From Brevundimonas sp. (GTDB lineage Bacteria; Pseudomonadota; Alphaproteobacteria; Caulobacterales; Caulobacteraceae): a stretch of 64,000 nucleotides of DNA. Each line of letters begins with the position of its first letter. The first letter of the stretch is position 1. The notes under the pieces were generated by a model, which was not told where the DNA came from, ran no database searches, and worked only from the letters and a program-made list of their open reading frames with translations. The position numbers and the translations under genes were made by a program. Below, piece after piece: positions 48,259-59,218 of this stretch. The stretch is from contig JAPZRF010000016.1 in the NCBI GenBank assembly GCA_027531145.1, positions 32,506 through 96,505 of the forward strand, written 5' to 3'.

Positions 48259-48984
48259 TTACCGCCTCGCGTGCAGCAGGTATTCGCGGTTGCCGTCGCG
48301 GCCGGTGATCGGGCTGTCGGCGGTGGCGAGGACGCGCCAGCCCTCCCCCTCCAGCCAGGCGATGACACGGGCCAGCGCTGCGGCGCGCGCCACCTCGTCG
48401 CGCACCACCCCGCCACGGCCGACGTCCGCGCGCGACTTCATCTCAAACTGCGGCTTGACCAGGGTCACGAGGTCCGCGTCCGGGGCCGCCAGCGCCAGCG
48501 CCGCCGGCAGCACCTTGGTGAGGCTGATGAAACTGGCGTCGCAGACGATCAGCCCGGGGGCCTCGGGCATGACCGTGGTGTCCAGCATGCGGGCGTCGGT
48601 CCGTTCCAGATTGACCACCCGCGGATCGGCAGCGACCCTGGAATGCAGCTGCCCGTGGCCGACGTCCACGGCATGGATCCGCGCCGCGCCGCGTCTGAGA
48701 CAGACCTCGGTGAAGCCGCCCGTCGAGGCCCCGACGTCGAGCACGATCCGTCCGGCGACCGGCACGTCCCAGAGGTCCAGGGCCTGGGCCAGCTTTAGCG
48801 CCCCGCGGCCCACATAGTCGTGCGCAGCCTCGACCGTCATGACGGCATCGTCGGCGACATTGCGCGACGCCGAGGTCTCGACTTGCCCGTCGACAGTCAC
48901 CCCGCCGGCCTCGATGGCGGCGCGCGCCTGCGCCCGGCTGGGGACCAGGGCGCGCGAGACCAGCAGGACGTCCAGTCGGGTCAT
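48259..48984 (-). CDS. tlyA: TlyA-family rRNA 2'-O-methyltransferase
   Basis: A 241-aa protein with an N-terminal S4 RNA-binding domain (RLDVLLVSRALVPSRAQARA) and an FtsJ-like methyltransferase (LDVGASTGGFTEVCLRRGA, VCDASFISLTKVLP, LVKPQFE, then GNREYLLHARR). TlyA methylates cytidines in rRNA; the same family includes hemolysin-annotated proteins. It starts 7 bp after the valS stop. Confidence 0.92.
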   Translation of the reverse strand: MTRLDVLLVSRALVPSRAQARAAIEAGGVTVDGQVETSASRNVADDAVMTVEAAHDYVGRGALKLAQALDLWDVPVAGRIVLDVGASTGGFTEVCLRRGAARIHAVDVGHGQLHSRVAADPRVVNLERTDARMLDTTVMPEAPGLIVCDASFISLTKVLPAALALAAPDADLVTLVKPQFEMKSRADVGRGGVVRDEVARAAALARVIAWLEGEGWRVLATADSPITGRDGNREYLLHARR

Positions 48985-48991
48985 CACGGCC

Positions 48992-51853
<2,862 letters not shown>

Positions 51854-51916
51854 GGTCATTCTTCTGGCCCTACCGCGACACGCGCGGCGTGTCGCTATCT
51901 GAGGGCATCTGCGCAA

Positions 51917-51949
51917 AGGAAAAGGGCGGCCCCCGCCGGGAGCCGCCCC
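51917..51949 (-). terminator. Intrinsic terminator after popZ
   Basis: Read on the minus strand: a GGGCGGC / GCCGCCC stem followed by TTTTCC. It lies 28 bp after the popZ stop and 64 bp before valS, so popZ and valS probably have separate main transcripts. Confidence 0.75.
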
Positions 51950-51976
51950 TGAAGGGATCGCGAAGGTCGCGGAGGC

Positions 51977-52555
51977 TCAGCCGGCGCTGCGAGCGATGCG
52001 TTCGACTTCCTTGCGTACCTGCTCCTCGACGATGCCGGGCAGATTGGCGTCGAGCCAGTCCTTCAGCATCGGACGCAGCAGCGAACCGACCAGGGCCTCC
52101 AGCGAGGTGCCGGCACCGACAGGCAGGTCAGCCGCCGGCTCGGGACGGCGCAGGCTGGCGGCGAAGCCGGCGAAGGCCGAGGCGGCGGTCGCTGCGGTGC
52201 CATCATCGACCAGCGGCTCGCCGGACATTGCAAGAGCGGTGACGGGGGCACGAGCAGCCGGTGCCGGGTCCACCGGGGCGACGTCGAGGTCGCCAATGGT
52301 TTCCACCGGGGGCTCCGGCTCATAGCGCTCGGTCAGCTCAAGGACCTCTTCCTCCTCGGCCGGGACCTCGGCCATCGGCGCGGGTTCCGGCTCGGCAAAG
52401 ACCGGCTCGGGGTCGGGCACCGGCCGCAGCGCCGGCTCGGGCGACGGCGCTGCGGCCGGCATCGGCTCGGCCCCCGCATCGTCCTCGGAGATGATCCGGC
52501 GGATGGAGGCGAGGATTTCCTCCATCGTGGGTTCCTGGGACGATGGTTCGGTCAT
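51977..52555 (-). CDS. popZ: Polar organising protein PopZ (DUF2497)
   Basis: A 192-aa protein. The N-terminal SSQEPTMEEILASIRRIISE matches the PopZ binding region almost exactly; a long Pro/Glu/Ala-rich disordered middle (EVPAEEEEVLELTERYEPEP) is followed by the oligomerisation C-terminus (LVGSLLRPMLKDWLDANLP, IVEEQVRKEVERIA). PopZ forms the polar microdomain that anchors ParB/parS and recruits cell-cycle proteins. Start at 52555; the frame extends upstream without conservation. The location beside valS and a TolC gene is the same as in Caulobacter. Confidence 0.96.
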   Translation of the reverse strand: MTEPSSQEPTMEEILASIRRIISEDDAGAEPMPAAAPSPEPALRPVPDPEPVFAEPEPAPMAEVPAEEEEVLELTERYEPEPPVETIGDLDVAPVDPAPAARAPVTALAMSGEPLVDDGTAATAASAFAGFAASLRRPEPAADLPVGAGTSLEALVGSLLRPMLKDWLDANLPGIVEEQVRKEVERIARSAG

Positions 52556-52711
52556 GTGGCGGCCCCGATGACGCTCTCGCGGGTGAAGAATTCCGAAGGC
52601 GGCGCGCGCGTGGCGCACGCCCGCCCCCTTTCCGTCGTCGCATCATAGGCGTCGGGAATCAACGACGGTTTTCGCCCGTATGGTTAACCTGGGGCCGGCC
52701 GCGCCGCGGGG

Positions 52712-54226
52712 TCAGGGCGCGGTGCGAACAACCTCGGCGCCGAGGTCGCGGTCGATCGGTGCCGACTGTCCGGCCGACGAGCTACGGATCGCCGGGGCAC
52801 CCAGGCGGTCGAGGGTTTCGACCACGAAGTCCCACGGCAGGGCACCGCGGCGGCGAACCCGCTCGTAGTTGGCCGCCGCGTCATAGGTCTCGACCTCGGC
52901 CAGGCTGGCGGCGTCGAGGACGCCCATGGCGGCCAGCAGCTGGGCCTGGGCGACGTAGTCGTTGCGGCGGGCCACGGCGAGGCTGATCTCGGCCGAGCGC
53001 AGCTCCAGTTCGGCGTTCAGCACGTCCAGCGTGGTGCGCAGGCCGACCTGCTGCTCCTGGCGCACGCCCTCGGCGGCGACCCGGGCGGCGCGCACCGCCT
53101 CCTCGTTGGCGGTCACCCCGGCGCGCGACGAGACCAGATTGGCGAAGGCCGCGCTGACCGACTGCAGAACGGAGCGACGTTCGGCCGCGACCTGGGCTTG
53201 GGCGGCGGTGGCCTGCTCCAGGGCCTGGGCGACGCGCGAGCGGTTCAGACCGCCCGTGAACAGCGGCACCGAGACCGACGCCCCCGCACTGAAGCGGGTC
53301 GAGCGGCTGGGGTCGAAGCCCTCCAGCTGGTCGCTGCCGCCGTAGGAGGCGGTCAGGCTGGCCGTCGGCCCGTAGGCGGCGCGGGCAACGGCGACGCCCG
53401 CTTCCGCCTGGCGCTGATTGTAGACGGCGGCGAGGAAGCTTGGGTTGCGCTGCAGGGCCACATCCAGTGCCGAGTCGAAGTCGGCCGGCAGTCCGGCCAG
53501 CGGCGTCGGGGCGCGCAGCTCGGACGGGGTCTGGCCCACCACGGCGGCGTAGGCGGCCCGGGAGGTCGACAGCTGGGCCTGGGCCGACGCCAGGTCGGAC
53601 TCGGACTGCGCGAGGCGGGCCTCGGACTGGGCCACGTCGGTGCGGGTGATCTCCCCGACCTCGAAGCGCGCGTTGGACTCTTCCAGCTGGCGTCGCAGAA
53701 CCTGCAGGTTCTCCTGTCGCACGCGCAGGATCTCAAGGTCGCGCAGGACGTCGACATAGGCCTGGACGACGGTGACGACCAGCCGCTGCTCGGCATCGCG
53801 CAGGGTCTCGCGGCCCTCCAGCACCCCGGCCTCGGCGGCGCTGATGTTCCGGGCCACCCGGCCGCCCGAGTAAAGGGTCTGCCGCAGGCCGATGGAGACC
53901 GCACCACTGTCGGTCTCGGTCACGCCACCGGTGGTGATGTCGGTCACGCCGTCCCCGTCGAGGTCGAGGCCGGTGCCCGCCACGTCGCTGCGACTGTAGC
54001 TCGCCGTCGCCGAGACATTCAGCTCCGGCCGCAATTCGGCGCGGGCCTGCACAACTGTCTCGTCCAGCGACCGCTGCAGCGCCCGCTGGGCCTGGATGGT
54101 CGGATTGGTGCGGTAGGCCAAGGCGATGGCGTCGCGCAGGCTCTCCGCCGACGACGGGGCGGCGAAGAGGCCGGCCCCCAGGGCCAGGGCGGCGGCCGAA
54201 ACGATCGCGCGGGTGCGGTTCAGCAT
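52712..54226 (-). CDS. TolC-family outer membrane channel (RsaF-like)
   Basis: A 504-aa TolC-type protein with signal peptide and the repeated TolC helices: ESLRDAIALAYRTNPTIQAQ near the N-terminus and EGVRQEQQVGLRTTLDVLNA in the second half. It forms the outer-membrane tunnel for type I secretion or drug efflux; the homologous position in Caulobacter holds an RsaF-type gene used for S-layer export. An extracellular loop contains DLDGDGVTD, a DxDxDG calcium-binding-like motif. No inner-membrane partner lies nearby. Confidence 0.92.
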   Translation of the reverse strand: MLNRTRAIVSAAALALGAGLFAAPSSAESLRDAIALAYRTNPTIQAQRALQRSLDETVVQARAELRPELNVSATASYSRSDVAGTGLDLDGDGVTDITTGGVTETDSGAVSIGLRQTLYSGGRVARNISAAEAGVLEGRETLRDAEQRLVVTVVQAYVDVLRDLEILRVRQENLQVLRRQLEESNARFEVGEITRTDVAQSEARLAQSESDLASAQAQLSTSRAAYAAVVGQTPSELRAPTPLAGLPADFDSALDVALQRNPSFLAAVYNQRQAEAGVAVARAAYGPTASLTASYGGSDQLEGFDPSRSTRFSAGASVSVPLFTGGLNRSRVAQALEQATAAQAQVAAERRSVLQSVSAAFANLVSSRAGVTANEEAVRAARVAAEGVRQEQQVGLRTTLDVLNAELELRSAEISLAVARRNDYVAQAQLLAAMGVLDAASLAEVETYDAAANYERVRRRGALPWDFVVETLDRLGAPAIRSSSAGQSAPIDRDLGAEVVRTAP

Positions 54227-54359
54227 GTCGTCATCCCATCCGGGGTCCGCACCTCGGCGAACCTGATCTGTCCGGCCGTAACTGCGCACTCCCGCGCCAG
54301 CTTGCCAGTTAAGTTTTCGTCACGCGAGCCCGGCCGGGACCAGATCCCGAAGGCGCGCC

Positions 54360-54989
54360 TCAGAACTCGAATGCCGGCACCGGCCGCAGGGCGGCGAGCA
54401 TCGGCGGGGCCGCATCGAACAGCTCGCGCCGCGACACGCCCTCGCGTCCTCGCACATACAGCACCGCGCGACCACCGGGCCCCTGGCGCTCCACCACCGC
54501 CAGCCGGCCGCCGGGCTTCAACGCCGCCAGCCAGGCCTCGGGCCGGCCCGGCACGGCACCCTCGCTCAGGATCACGTCGTAGTCGCCGCCGTGCGGCGTC
54601 GCCAGCGGTGCCTCGACCACGGTCACGCCGGCCCCGGCCAGGCCCTCGCCGACGACCGCCAGCACCGCGGCGTCATCGTCCTGGGCCGTCACCACGCCGC
54701 CCAGCTGCGCCGCCACCGCGGCAGCATAGGGCGCGGCCAGGGCCAGCACCCGCTCGCCCGGCTGGATGTCCAGCGCGTGCAGCAGTTTGGAGACGTCGCG
54801 CGGCAGCATCAGCCGTCGGCCACCGGCGATTTCCGGCTGCACCTCGGCATAGGCGGCGAAAGCCCGCTCCGCCGCGCAGAAGCGCTCGCGCGGCACCGTC
54901 AGCAGCGCCGCCTGCAGGGCGCGGTTGGTCACGTCGTTCACGCGGACCTGGGCGTCCACCATCTGCTTGCGCGCGGCGGCGAAATCCAT
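54360..54989 (-). CDS. Protein-L-isoaspartate O-methyltransferase family protein
   Basis: A 209-aa SAM-dependent methyltransferase. It begins FAAARKQMVDAQVRVNDVTN and has VPRERFCAAERAFAAY, LMLPRDVSKLLHAL and LALAAPYAAAVAAQLGG, the Pcm pattern in a shortened, diverged form (the usual GTGSGY is replaced by LAAPYAAA). Activity on isoaspartate is likely but not certain. It lies upstream of tolC on the same strand. Confidence 0.85.
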   Translation of the reverse strand: MDFAAARKQMVDAQVRVNDVTNRALQAALLTVPRERFCAAERAFAAYAEVQPEIAGGRRLMLPRDVSKLLHALDIQPGERVLALAAPYAAAVAAQLGGVVTAQDDDAAVLAVVGEGLAGAGVTVVEAPLATPHGGDYDVILSEGAVPGRPEAWLAALKPGGRLAVVERQGPGGRAVLYVRGREGVSRRELFDAAPPMLAALRPVPAFEF

Positions 54990-55120
54990 CAGGGGCCTCG
55001 GCTCTCGGAGAAGAATGGGTCGGGGAATCTGGCCCGCTTATAGGAGCGTGCGTTGCGCGCGACAATGCGATCTGATAGCCACCCTCCCTCGCGACGACGC
55101 CCGGCCCCCGCGGCCCCGGC

Positions 55121-55194
55121 GGCCTGATGGCGGAGTGGTTACGCAGCGGACTGCAAATCCGTGTACGCCGGTTCGATTCCGGCTCAGGCCTCCA
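55121..55194 (+). tRNA. tRNA-Cys (anticodon GCA)
   Basis: A 74-nt tRNA. The acceptor GGCCTGA pairs with TCAGGCC, the anticodon loop CTGCAAA holds GCA at 55153-55155, and the T-arm is CCGGTTCGATTCCGG. The discriminator base is T and CCA is encoded, as in other bacterial cysteine tRNAs. Confidence 0.96.
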
Positions 55195-55282
55195 TCGCGA
55201 ATCAAGCACTTGGCTCCATCGACCCCGGCGCAGTTTGCAGCCCGGCAGCAGCGCACGTCCTGCAGGGAAGCCCCGCCGGCGC

Positions 55283-56272
55283 TCAGCGGCCCTGCCGAAA
55301 CCGCTCGCGATACTGGCGCGGTCCGAGGCCAACGGCGCGAACGAAATGATGCCGGAGCGCGCTGACGCTGCCGAACCCCGCCATCCTCGCCACCTCTTCA
55401 ATCGGGTGCCGGGTCGCCTCGAGCAGACGTTTCGCCTCTCCGGTCCTGACGCCAATGACCCAGGCCCCCGGCGACATGCCGGTCGTCTGGGCGAAACGGC
55501 GCATGAAGCTGCGCTCACTCATCACGGCCGTGCGCGCCATCTCGCTCACCGTCCACCGACGCGCGGGCTCTGCGCGGATCCTGTCGAGAAGGGGCGCGAG
55601 GCGGCTCCCGGGGCGCCCGGCGACCGGCCGCTCAATGAACTGGGCCTGTCCGCCGTTCCTGTGCGGCGGCATCACGAGCCGCCGGGCAACCGCATTTGCA
55701 GCCTCGGGGCCGAAGTCGTTCCTGACGATGTGCAGCATCAGGTCGATACCGGCGGCCGACCCGGCGGAGGTGAGCACGCGTCCCTCCTCGACATAGAGCA
55801 CCGACGCATCGACGCTGATGGCCGGGCGCGCTTCGACGAGCGCATCGGCATAGCGCCAGTGCGTGGCGGCGCGCCGGCCGTCGAGCAAGCCGGTGGCGGC
55901 GAGGACAAAGGCCCCGGAGCAGATCGAGGCGAGCCGCGCCCCCCGGGCATGCGCCGCGATGAGGGCCTCGGTGAGGGCTTGCGGCACGGGAACGTCGGTG
56001 CCCTTCCAGCCGGGCACGATTATGAGATCCGCTTCAGCGACGAGGTCCGGTCCGCCGCTGACCTCGATCCGCAGCCCGCCCTAGGCGTCCAGGGGGCCGG
56101 GCTCAATGGCGCAGGCGGCGAAGCGGTACCACCCTTCGCCCATCTCCGGGCGGGCGAGCCCGAAGATCTCGGCGGCGATGGCGAACTCGAAAGTGCAAAG
56201 CCCATCGTAGACAAGGGCCGCCACCAGAGGCCCGCGAAGGGCGCCGGCAGCGATTGGCGAAATCTGGCGCAT
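55283..56272 (-). pseudogene. GlxA-family AraC-type regulator interrupted by one in-frame stop
   Basis: The two halves are in the same frame. Residues before 56083 form the DJ-1/PfpI amidase-like N-terminus (LVAALVYDGLCTFEFAIAAE), and after the TAG at 56081-56083 the sequence continues at once as GGLRIEVSGGPDLVAEADLI, PGWKGTDVPV, the nucleophile elbow ARLASICSGAFVLA and the C-terminal AraC HTH (WTVSEMARTAVMSERSFMRR). Only the stop breaks an otherwise complete GlxA-type regulator of about 330 residues. It is divergent from a rhodanese gene, its probable target. Sequencing error or true nonsense mutation cannot be told apart here. Confidence 0.85.
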
Positions 56273-56348
56273 GTCTGGCGATCCTGCCACTCCCGAAGGC
56301 GAGGGAGAAGGCCGAGGGTTACCCCCGAAAGCTGCAAGGGAGGCCTTC

Positions 56349-56753
56349 ATGTCCACAGCCGTAACCGCGGCGCCCGCCGCCCCCTCCGACGAGGCGAAGG
56401 CGCATTTCGCCGATGCCTTCAGGTTCGAGACCGACTGCTGGGACGTGCACGAGGCCCTTCAAAAGGGCGCCGACTTCGTACTGCTTGATGTCCGCTCGCC
56501 GGCGCTCTTTGCCGCCGGCCATCTGCCCGGCGCGATCAACCTGCCACATGGCAAGATCGTCGCATCTCGGATGGCGGACTGGTCTGCGGACACACTGTTC
56601 GTCACCTACTGCGCCGGACCGCACTGTAACGGCGCGGCGCGTGGCGCGCTTCGCCTTGCCAGCCTTGGTCGTCCTGTGAAGATCATGGCGGGCGGACTGA
56701 CGGGCTGGCGCGATGAAGGCTTTTCGCTGGCTGAGGCGTCGGCGAGCGCCTGA
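56349..56753 (+). CDS. Rhodanese-like sulfurtransferase
   Basis: A 134-aa single-domain rhodanese. VLLDVRSPALFAAGHLPGAI is the CH2A-type start and the active-site loop is YCAGPHCNGA (Cys88). It moves sulfane sulfur to a thiol acceptor. AAGGGAGG precedes the ATG. It is divergent from the broken GlxA regulator, an arrangement common for GlxA-rhodanese pairs. Confidence 0.9.
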   Translation: MSTAVTAAPAAPSDEAKAHFADAFRFETDCWDVHEALQKGADFVLLDVRSPALFAAGHLPGAINLPHGKIVASRMADWSADTLFVTYCAGPHCNGAARGALRLASLGRPVKIMAGGLTGWRDEGFSLAEASASA

Positions 56754-56768
56754 CCTCGCCCGCTCGTG

Positions 56769-57623
56769 TCAGTCCCGGCGCGAGAGGGCGGCGAGAACGT
56801 CATCGGCCAGCGCCGGCAGCAGGGCCCAGGGTTCGACCAGATAGCGCCGCCACATCCGGCGCGGATCGCGCGCCAGCCTGTAGGCCCACTCCAGCCCGGC
56901 CCGGCCCATCCAGCGCGGGGCCGCGGCCTGGACCCCGGCCTCATAGTCGAAGGCCGCGCCGACCGACAGGATCACCGCCCGCGGCAGGGCCTCGAGGTTC
57001 TCGGCGATCCAGCGTTCCTGCCGCGGCATGCCCATGCCGACGAACAGGACATGGGGATCGAAGGCGCGCACCCGGCCAACCACGGCGACATTGGCCGGCC
57101 CGGTGCGGTTCATGTCGTAATAGCCGTCGAGCACATCAATGACCGCGCCCGGATAGCGGGCCGACAGCCGTCGCGCCGCCTCGGCGGCCACGCCCGGCGC
57201 CCCGCCGACATACTGCACCCGCCAGCCGTGGCGATCCGCCAGCGACCAGAAGTGCTCTCGCCAGTCCAGATAGGTGCAGCGATGGAAGCTGCGGCTGCGC
57301 CCGCCCAGCAGCCGCGCCACCGCCACCAGCGGGCGCGAGTCCACCTCGACCAGTTCGGCCTGGTCGTAGAAGGCGCGCATGCCGGCGTCGCGCGACACCA
57401 GATACAGGCTGTGCAGGTTATGGTTGGCGATGACTGTGCGCCGCCGCCCGGCGATGCGCCGGCGGATCAGGGCCATCACCTCCTCGGGCCGCACCAGATC
57501 GACCCACTCGCCAAGCAGGCGCGTGCGCTCGCTGACCCGCCGCGCCTGACGATAGGCGGCGCGCGGGGCCCGTCGCCGGTCGGCGAGGCGGGTCGGCGCA
57601 TAGAGGACGGGGTCCGTCGACAT
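56769..57623 (-). CDS. WecG/TagA/CpsF family glycosyltransferase
   Basis: A 284-aa cytoplasmic or membrane-associated glycosyltransferase that adds N-acetylmannosamine-type sugars to lipid-linked intermediates for polysaccharides. The family motifs are HNLHSLYLVSRDAGMRAFYD near residue 75, VGGAPGVAAEAARRL, VLFVGMGMPRQERWIAENL and LSVGAAFDYEAGV. ATG at 57623 has AGGA upstream. No other polysaccharide genes are in the window. The 3' end abuts the rhodanese gene. Confidence 0.92.
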   Translation of the reverse strand: MSTDPVLYAPTRLADRRRAPRAAYRQARRVSERTRLLGEWVDLVRPEEVMALIRRRIAGRRRTVIANHNLHSLYLVSRDAGMRAFYDQAELVEVDSRPLVAVARLLGGRSRSFHRCTYLDWREHFWSLADRHGWRVQYVGGAPGVAAEAARRLSARYPGAVIDVLDGYYDMNRTGPANVAVVGRVRAFDPHVLFVGMGMPRQERWIAENLEALPRAVILSVGAAFDYEAGVQAAAPRWMGRAGLEWAYRLARDPRRMWRRYLVEPWALLPALADDVLAALSRRD

Positions 57624-58016
57624 GACGGCCATCCTGCGCCCGAACGCGTCAAGGCGGCGTGGAAGGACGACGTTAACGGGCAGGCGTGACAGGCGTTAAC
57701 CGCGCAAGGATGCGTTAACCAAATCAGCCCATCGACGACCCGTGTTCCCTGAACACGCCACCATCACCAAGCCTCGATGGCCCGGCGCTCGCCGGGCCTC
57801 TTTTTTCTCGCCTGGACGGGCGGGAGCAGTGGGGGGAGGGGGCCGAGTGGCTCCGCGGGTATTAGTATAGTTGAAGCAACTCATACCCTTTCCGACCCCC
57901 CATAACCCCTCTACGCGCAATACTCCGCGTAGTTTTGACTTCCAACAGGACAAAAACCTCGCAATACCAGGCACCACCAGCCCGCGAACGAGGTTGGGGA
58001 TGATGTTGGGGTTACA
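57624..58016. other. 393-bp intergenic region with three GTTAAC sites and an orphan terminator
   Basis: No supported coding region. GTTAAC sites lie at 57672, 57695 and 57714, then about 60 bp of mixed sequence and a strong terminator at 57780-57806. This looks like a short untranslated transcript (plus strand, roughly 57720-57806). Downstream, AT-richer sequence leads into an integrase fragment at 58017, so this gap also marks the left edge of an acquired segment. Confidence 0.5.
57780..57806 (+). terminator. Orphan intrinsic terminator (possible small RNA end)
   Basis: A stem GCCCGGC / GCCGGGC with loop GCTC, followed by CTC and six T. No plus-strand protein gene ends within 1 kb upstream (the rhodanese stops at 56753), so it more likely ends a small RNA. 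Confidence 0.7.
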
Positions 58017-58238
58017 TTGCGACTCGGAAGATTACATCGCCTGAAGGATGCCACCGTACGCTCGGCAGGACCTGGACTAACTACAGACGGAGGCGGCCTA
58101 TACATCTCGGTCCGGCCGAGCGGCGCCCGGAGCTGGCTGTTCATCTGGCGCCGCGGGCGAAAGCGGTTCGAGATGGGCCTCGGAGGCTACCCCCTCACGA
58201 CCTTGGCTGAAGCCCGCCGGCTGGAACTGACAACTTAA
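58017..58238 (+). pseudogene. Truncated tyrosine-integrase N-terminus (DUF4102 arm-binding domain)
   Basis: Only 73 residues remain: TDGGGLYISVRPSGARSWLF, WRRGRKRFEMGLGGYPL and TLAEARRLE, the typical start of P4-type integrases (arm-site DNA-binding domain). The catalytic domain is missing. The fragment stops at the left end of an IS6-family element, whose inverted repeat supplies the last codons and the stop. It begins with TTG. This is the remnant of an integrative element's integrase. Confidence 0.8.
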
Positions 58239-59032
58239 GTCGGCCGAGCCGAAAACGGCTCTCCCCTTCCCGCTTCAGGCGGCCTGCGTTGCCGCCGTCC
58301 AGGCGTCGTTTGCCTGCCCGCGCAGAGTGCGAAGGCCGGCTCGGGAGATCAGGTGGGTCTGCAGATTGAACGCGTTATAGATCGGACCCTGGCTGGAGAG
58401 GAAACGCTGGGCTGAGCCTTGCGACTTGAACTTCTGCTGTTTGCGTTCTCGTCGTCGGATCATGAGGTGCGAGTTTTCAGCGCGATTGTTCTCCCGCATT
58501 CCACCAGGGCGGTGACGACCCTGCAGATTCAGGACCTTCATTGCCGCCCGATATGAGACCAACTTATCCGTCACGATCGCGTCCGGGTGTACCCCGGTGC
58601 TTCGCAGGAGACGACGTAAGAGCTTCAGCGCCGCCTGCTTGTTCCGCCGCTTCTGGACCAGGACGTCGAGCACCTCGCCCTCGTCATCGACAGCGCGCCA
58701 CAGATACATCCGCCGGCCGCCGATCTTCACGACGACCTCATCGAGGTGCCAACGGCCCGTTGGTGGACAGCGGCGTCGTCGCAGGTTGGCAGCGATCAAC
58801 GGTCCGAACTTGATGACCCAGCAGCGGATCGCCTCGCGGCTGACCTCGATCCCCCGCTCGGCCATAAGCTCTTCGACATCGCGGATGCTGAGCGTGAAGC
58901 GGAAATACCAACGCACCGCCTGCACGATCACGGCAGCCGGGAACCGATGCCGCTTGAAACTGATCGGGCTCATTCCGCCTCCTGGCCATCAGGCCCTGAC
59001 TGGAGACTTTCTATCGTTAGACTGTCAGCACC
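58223..59032 (-). mobile_element. IS6-family insertion sequence
   Basis: About 810 bp. Imperfect 16-bp terminal repeats: GGAACTGACAACTTAA at 58223-58238 and the complement of TTAGACTGTCAGCACC at 59017-59032 (12 of 16 matching). The 8-bp flanks (CGCCGGCT and CGACCGCC) are not duplicated, as expected after a deletion adjacent to the element or a replicative event. It encodes one transposase. Confidence 0.7.
58275..58973 (-). CDS. IS6-family transposase
   Basis: A 232-aa DDE transposase. It starts SFKRHRFPAAVIVQAVRWYF, with an HTH region, then the catalytic residues Asp78 (WHLDEVVVKI), Asp136 (IVTDKLVSY) and Glu166 (NNRAENSH). Length and spacing match intact IS6/IS26-type transposases, so it may still be active. 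It lies inside the terminal repeats listed for the element. Confidence 0.93.
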   Translation of the reverse strand: MSPISFKRHRFPAAVIVQAVRWYFRFTLSIRDVEELMAERGIEVSREAIRCWVIKFGPLIAANLRRRRCPPTGRWHLDEVVVKIGGRRMYLWRAVDDEGEVLDVLVQKRRNKQAALKLLRRLLRSTGVHPDAIVTDKLVSYRAAMKVLNLQGRHRPGGMRENNRAENSHLMIRRRERKQQKFKSQGSAQRFLSSQGPIYNAFNLQTHLISRAGLRTLRGQANDAWTAATQAA

Positions 59033-59218
59033 CGACCGCCCTCCCCCAAAGACGCCAGCCTTCGAGTATCACGGTTCCGGGGAGTTGGCGCGAATGCACA
59101 CGCCATCAGGGAAGATGGTTGCTAAGGAAATTTGCGAGCCTGTGCCGGTCAAGCCAGCGAAACGCGCAAGCGGACGATGGCCACGCCGGACGCAATCGCA
59201 GCCATGAGACAAGAGCGC

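Noticed and set aside
59095..59207. 37-codon plus-strand frame between the IS6 element and fic
   Set aside because: It has a weak GGGAG site and a basic C-terminus, but no conservation can be judged; possible remnant only.
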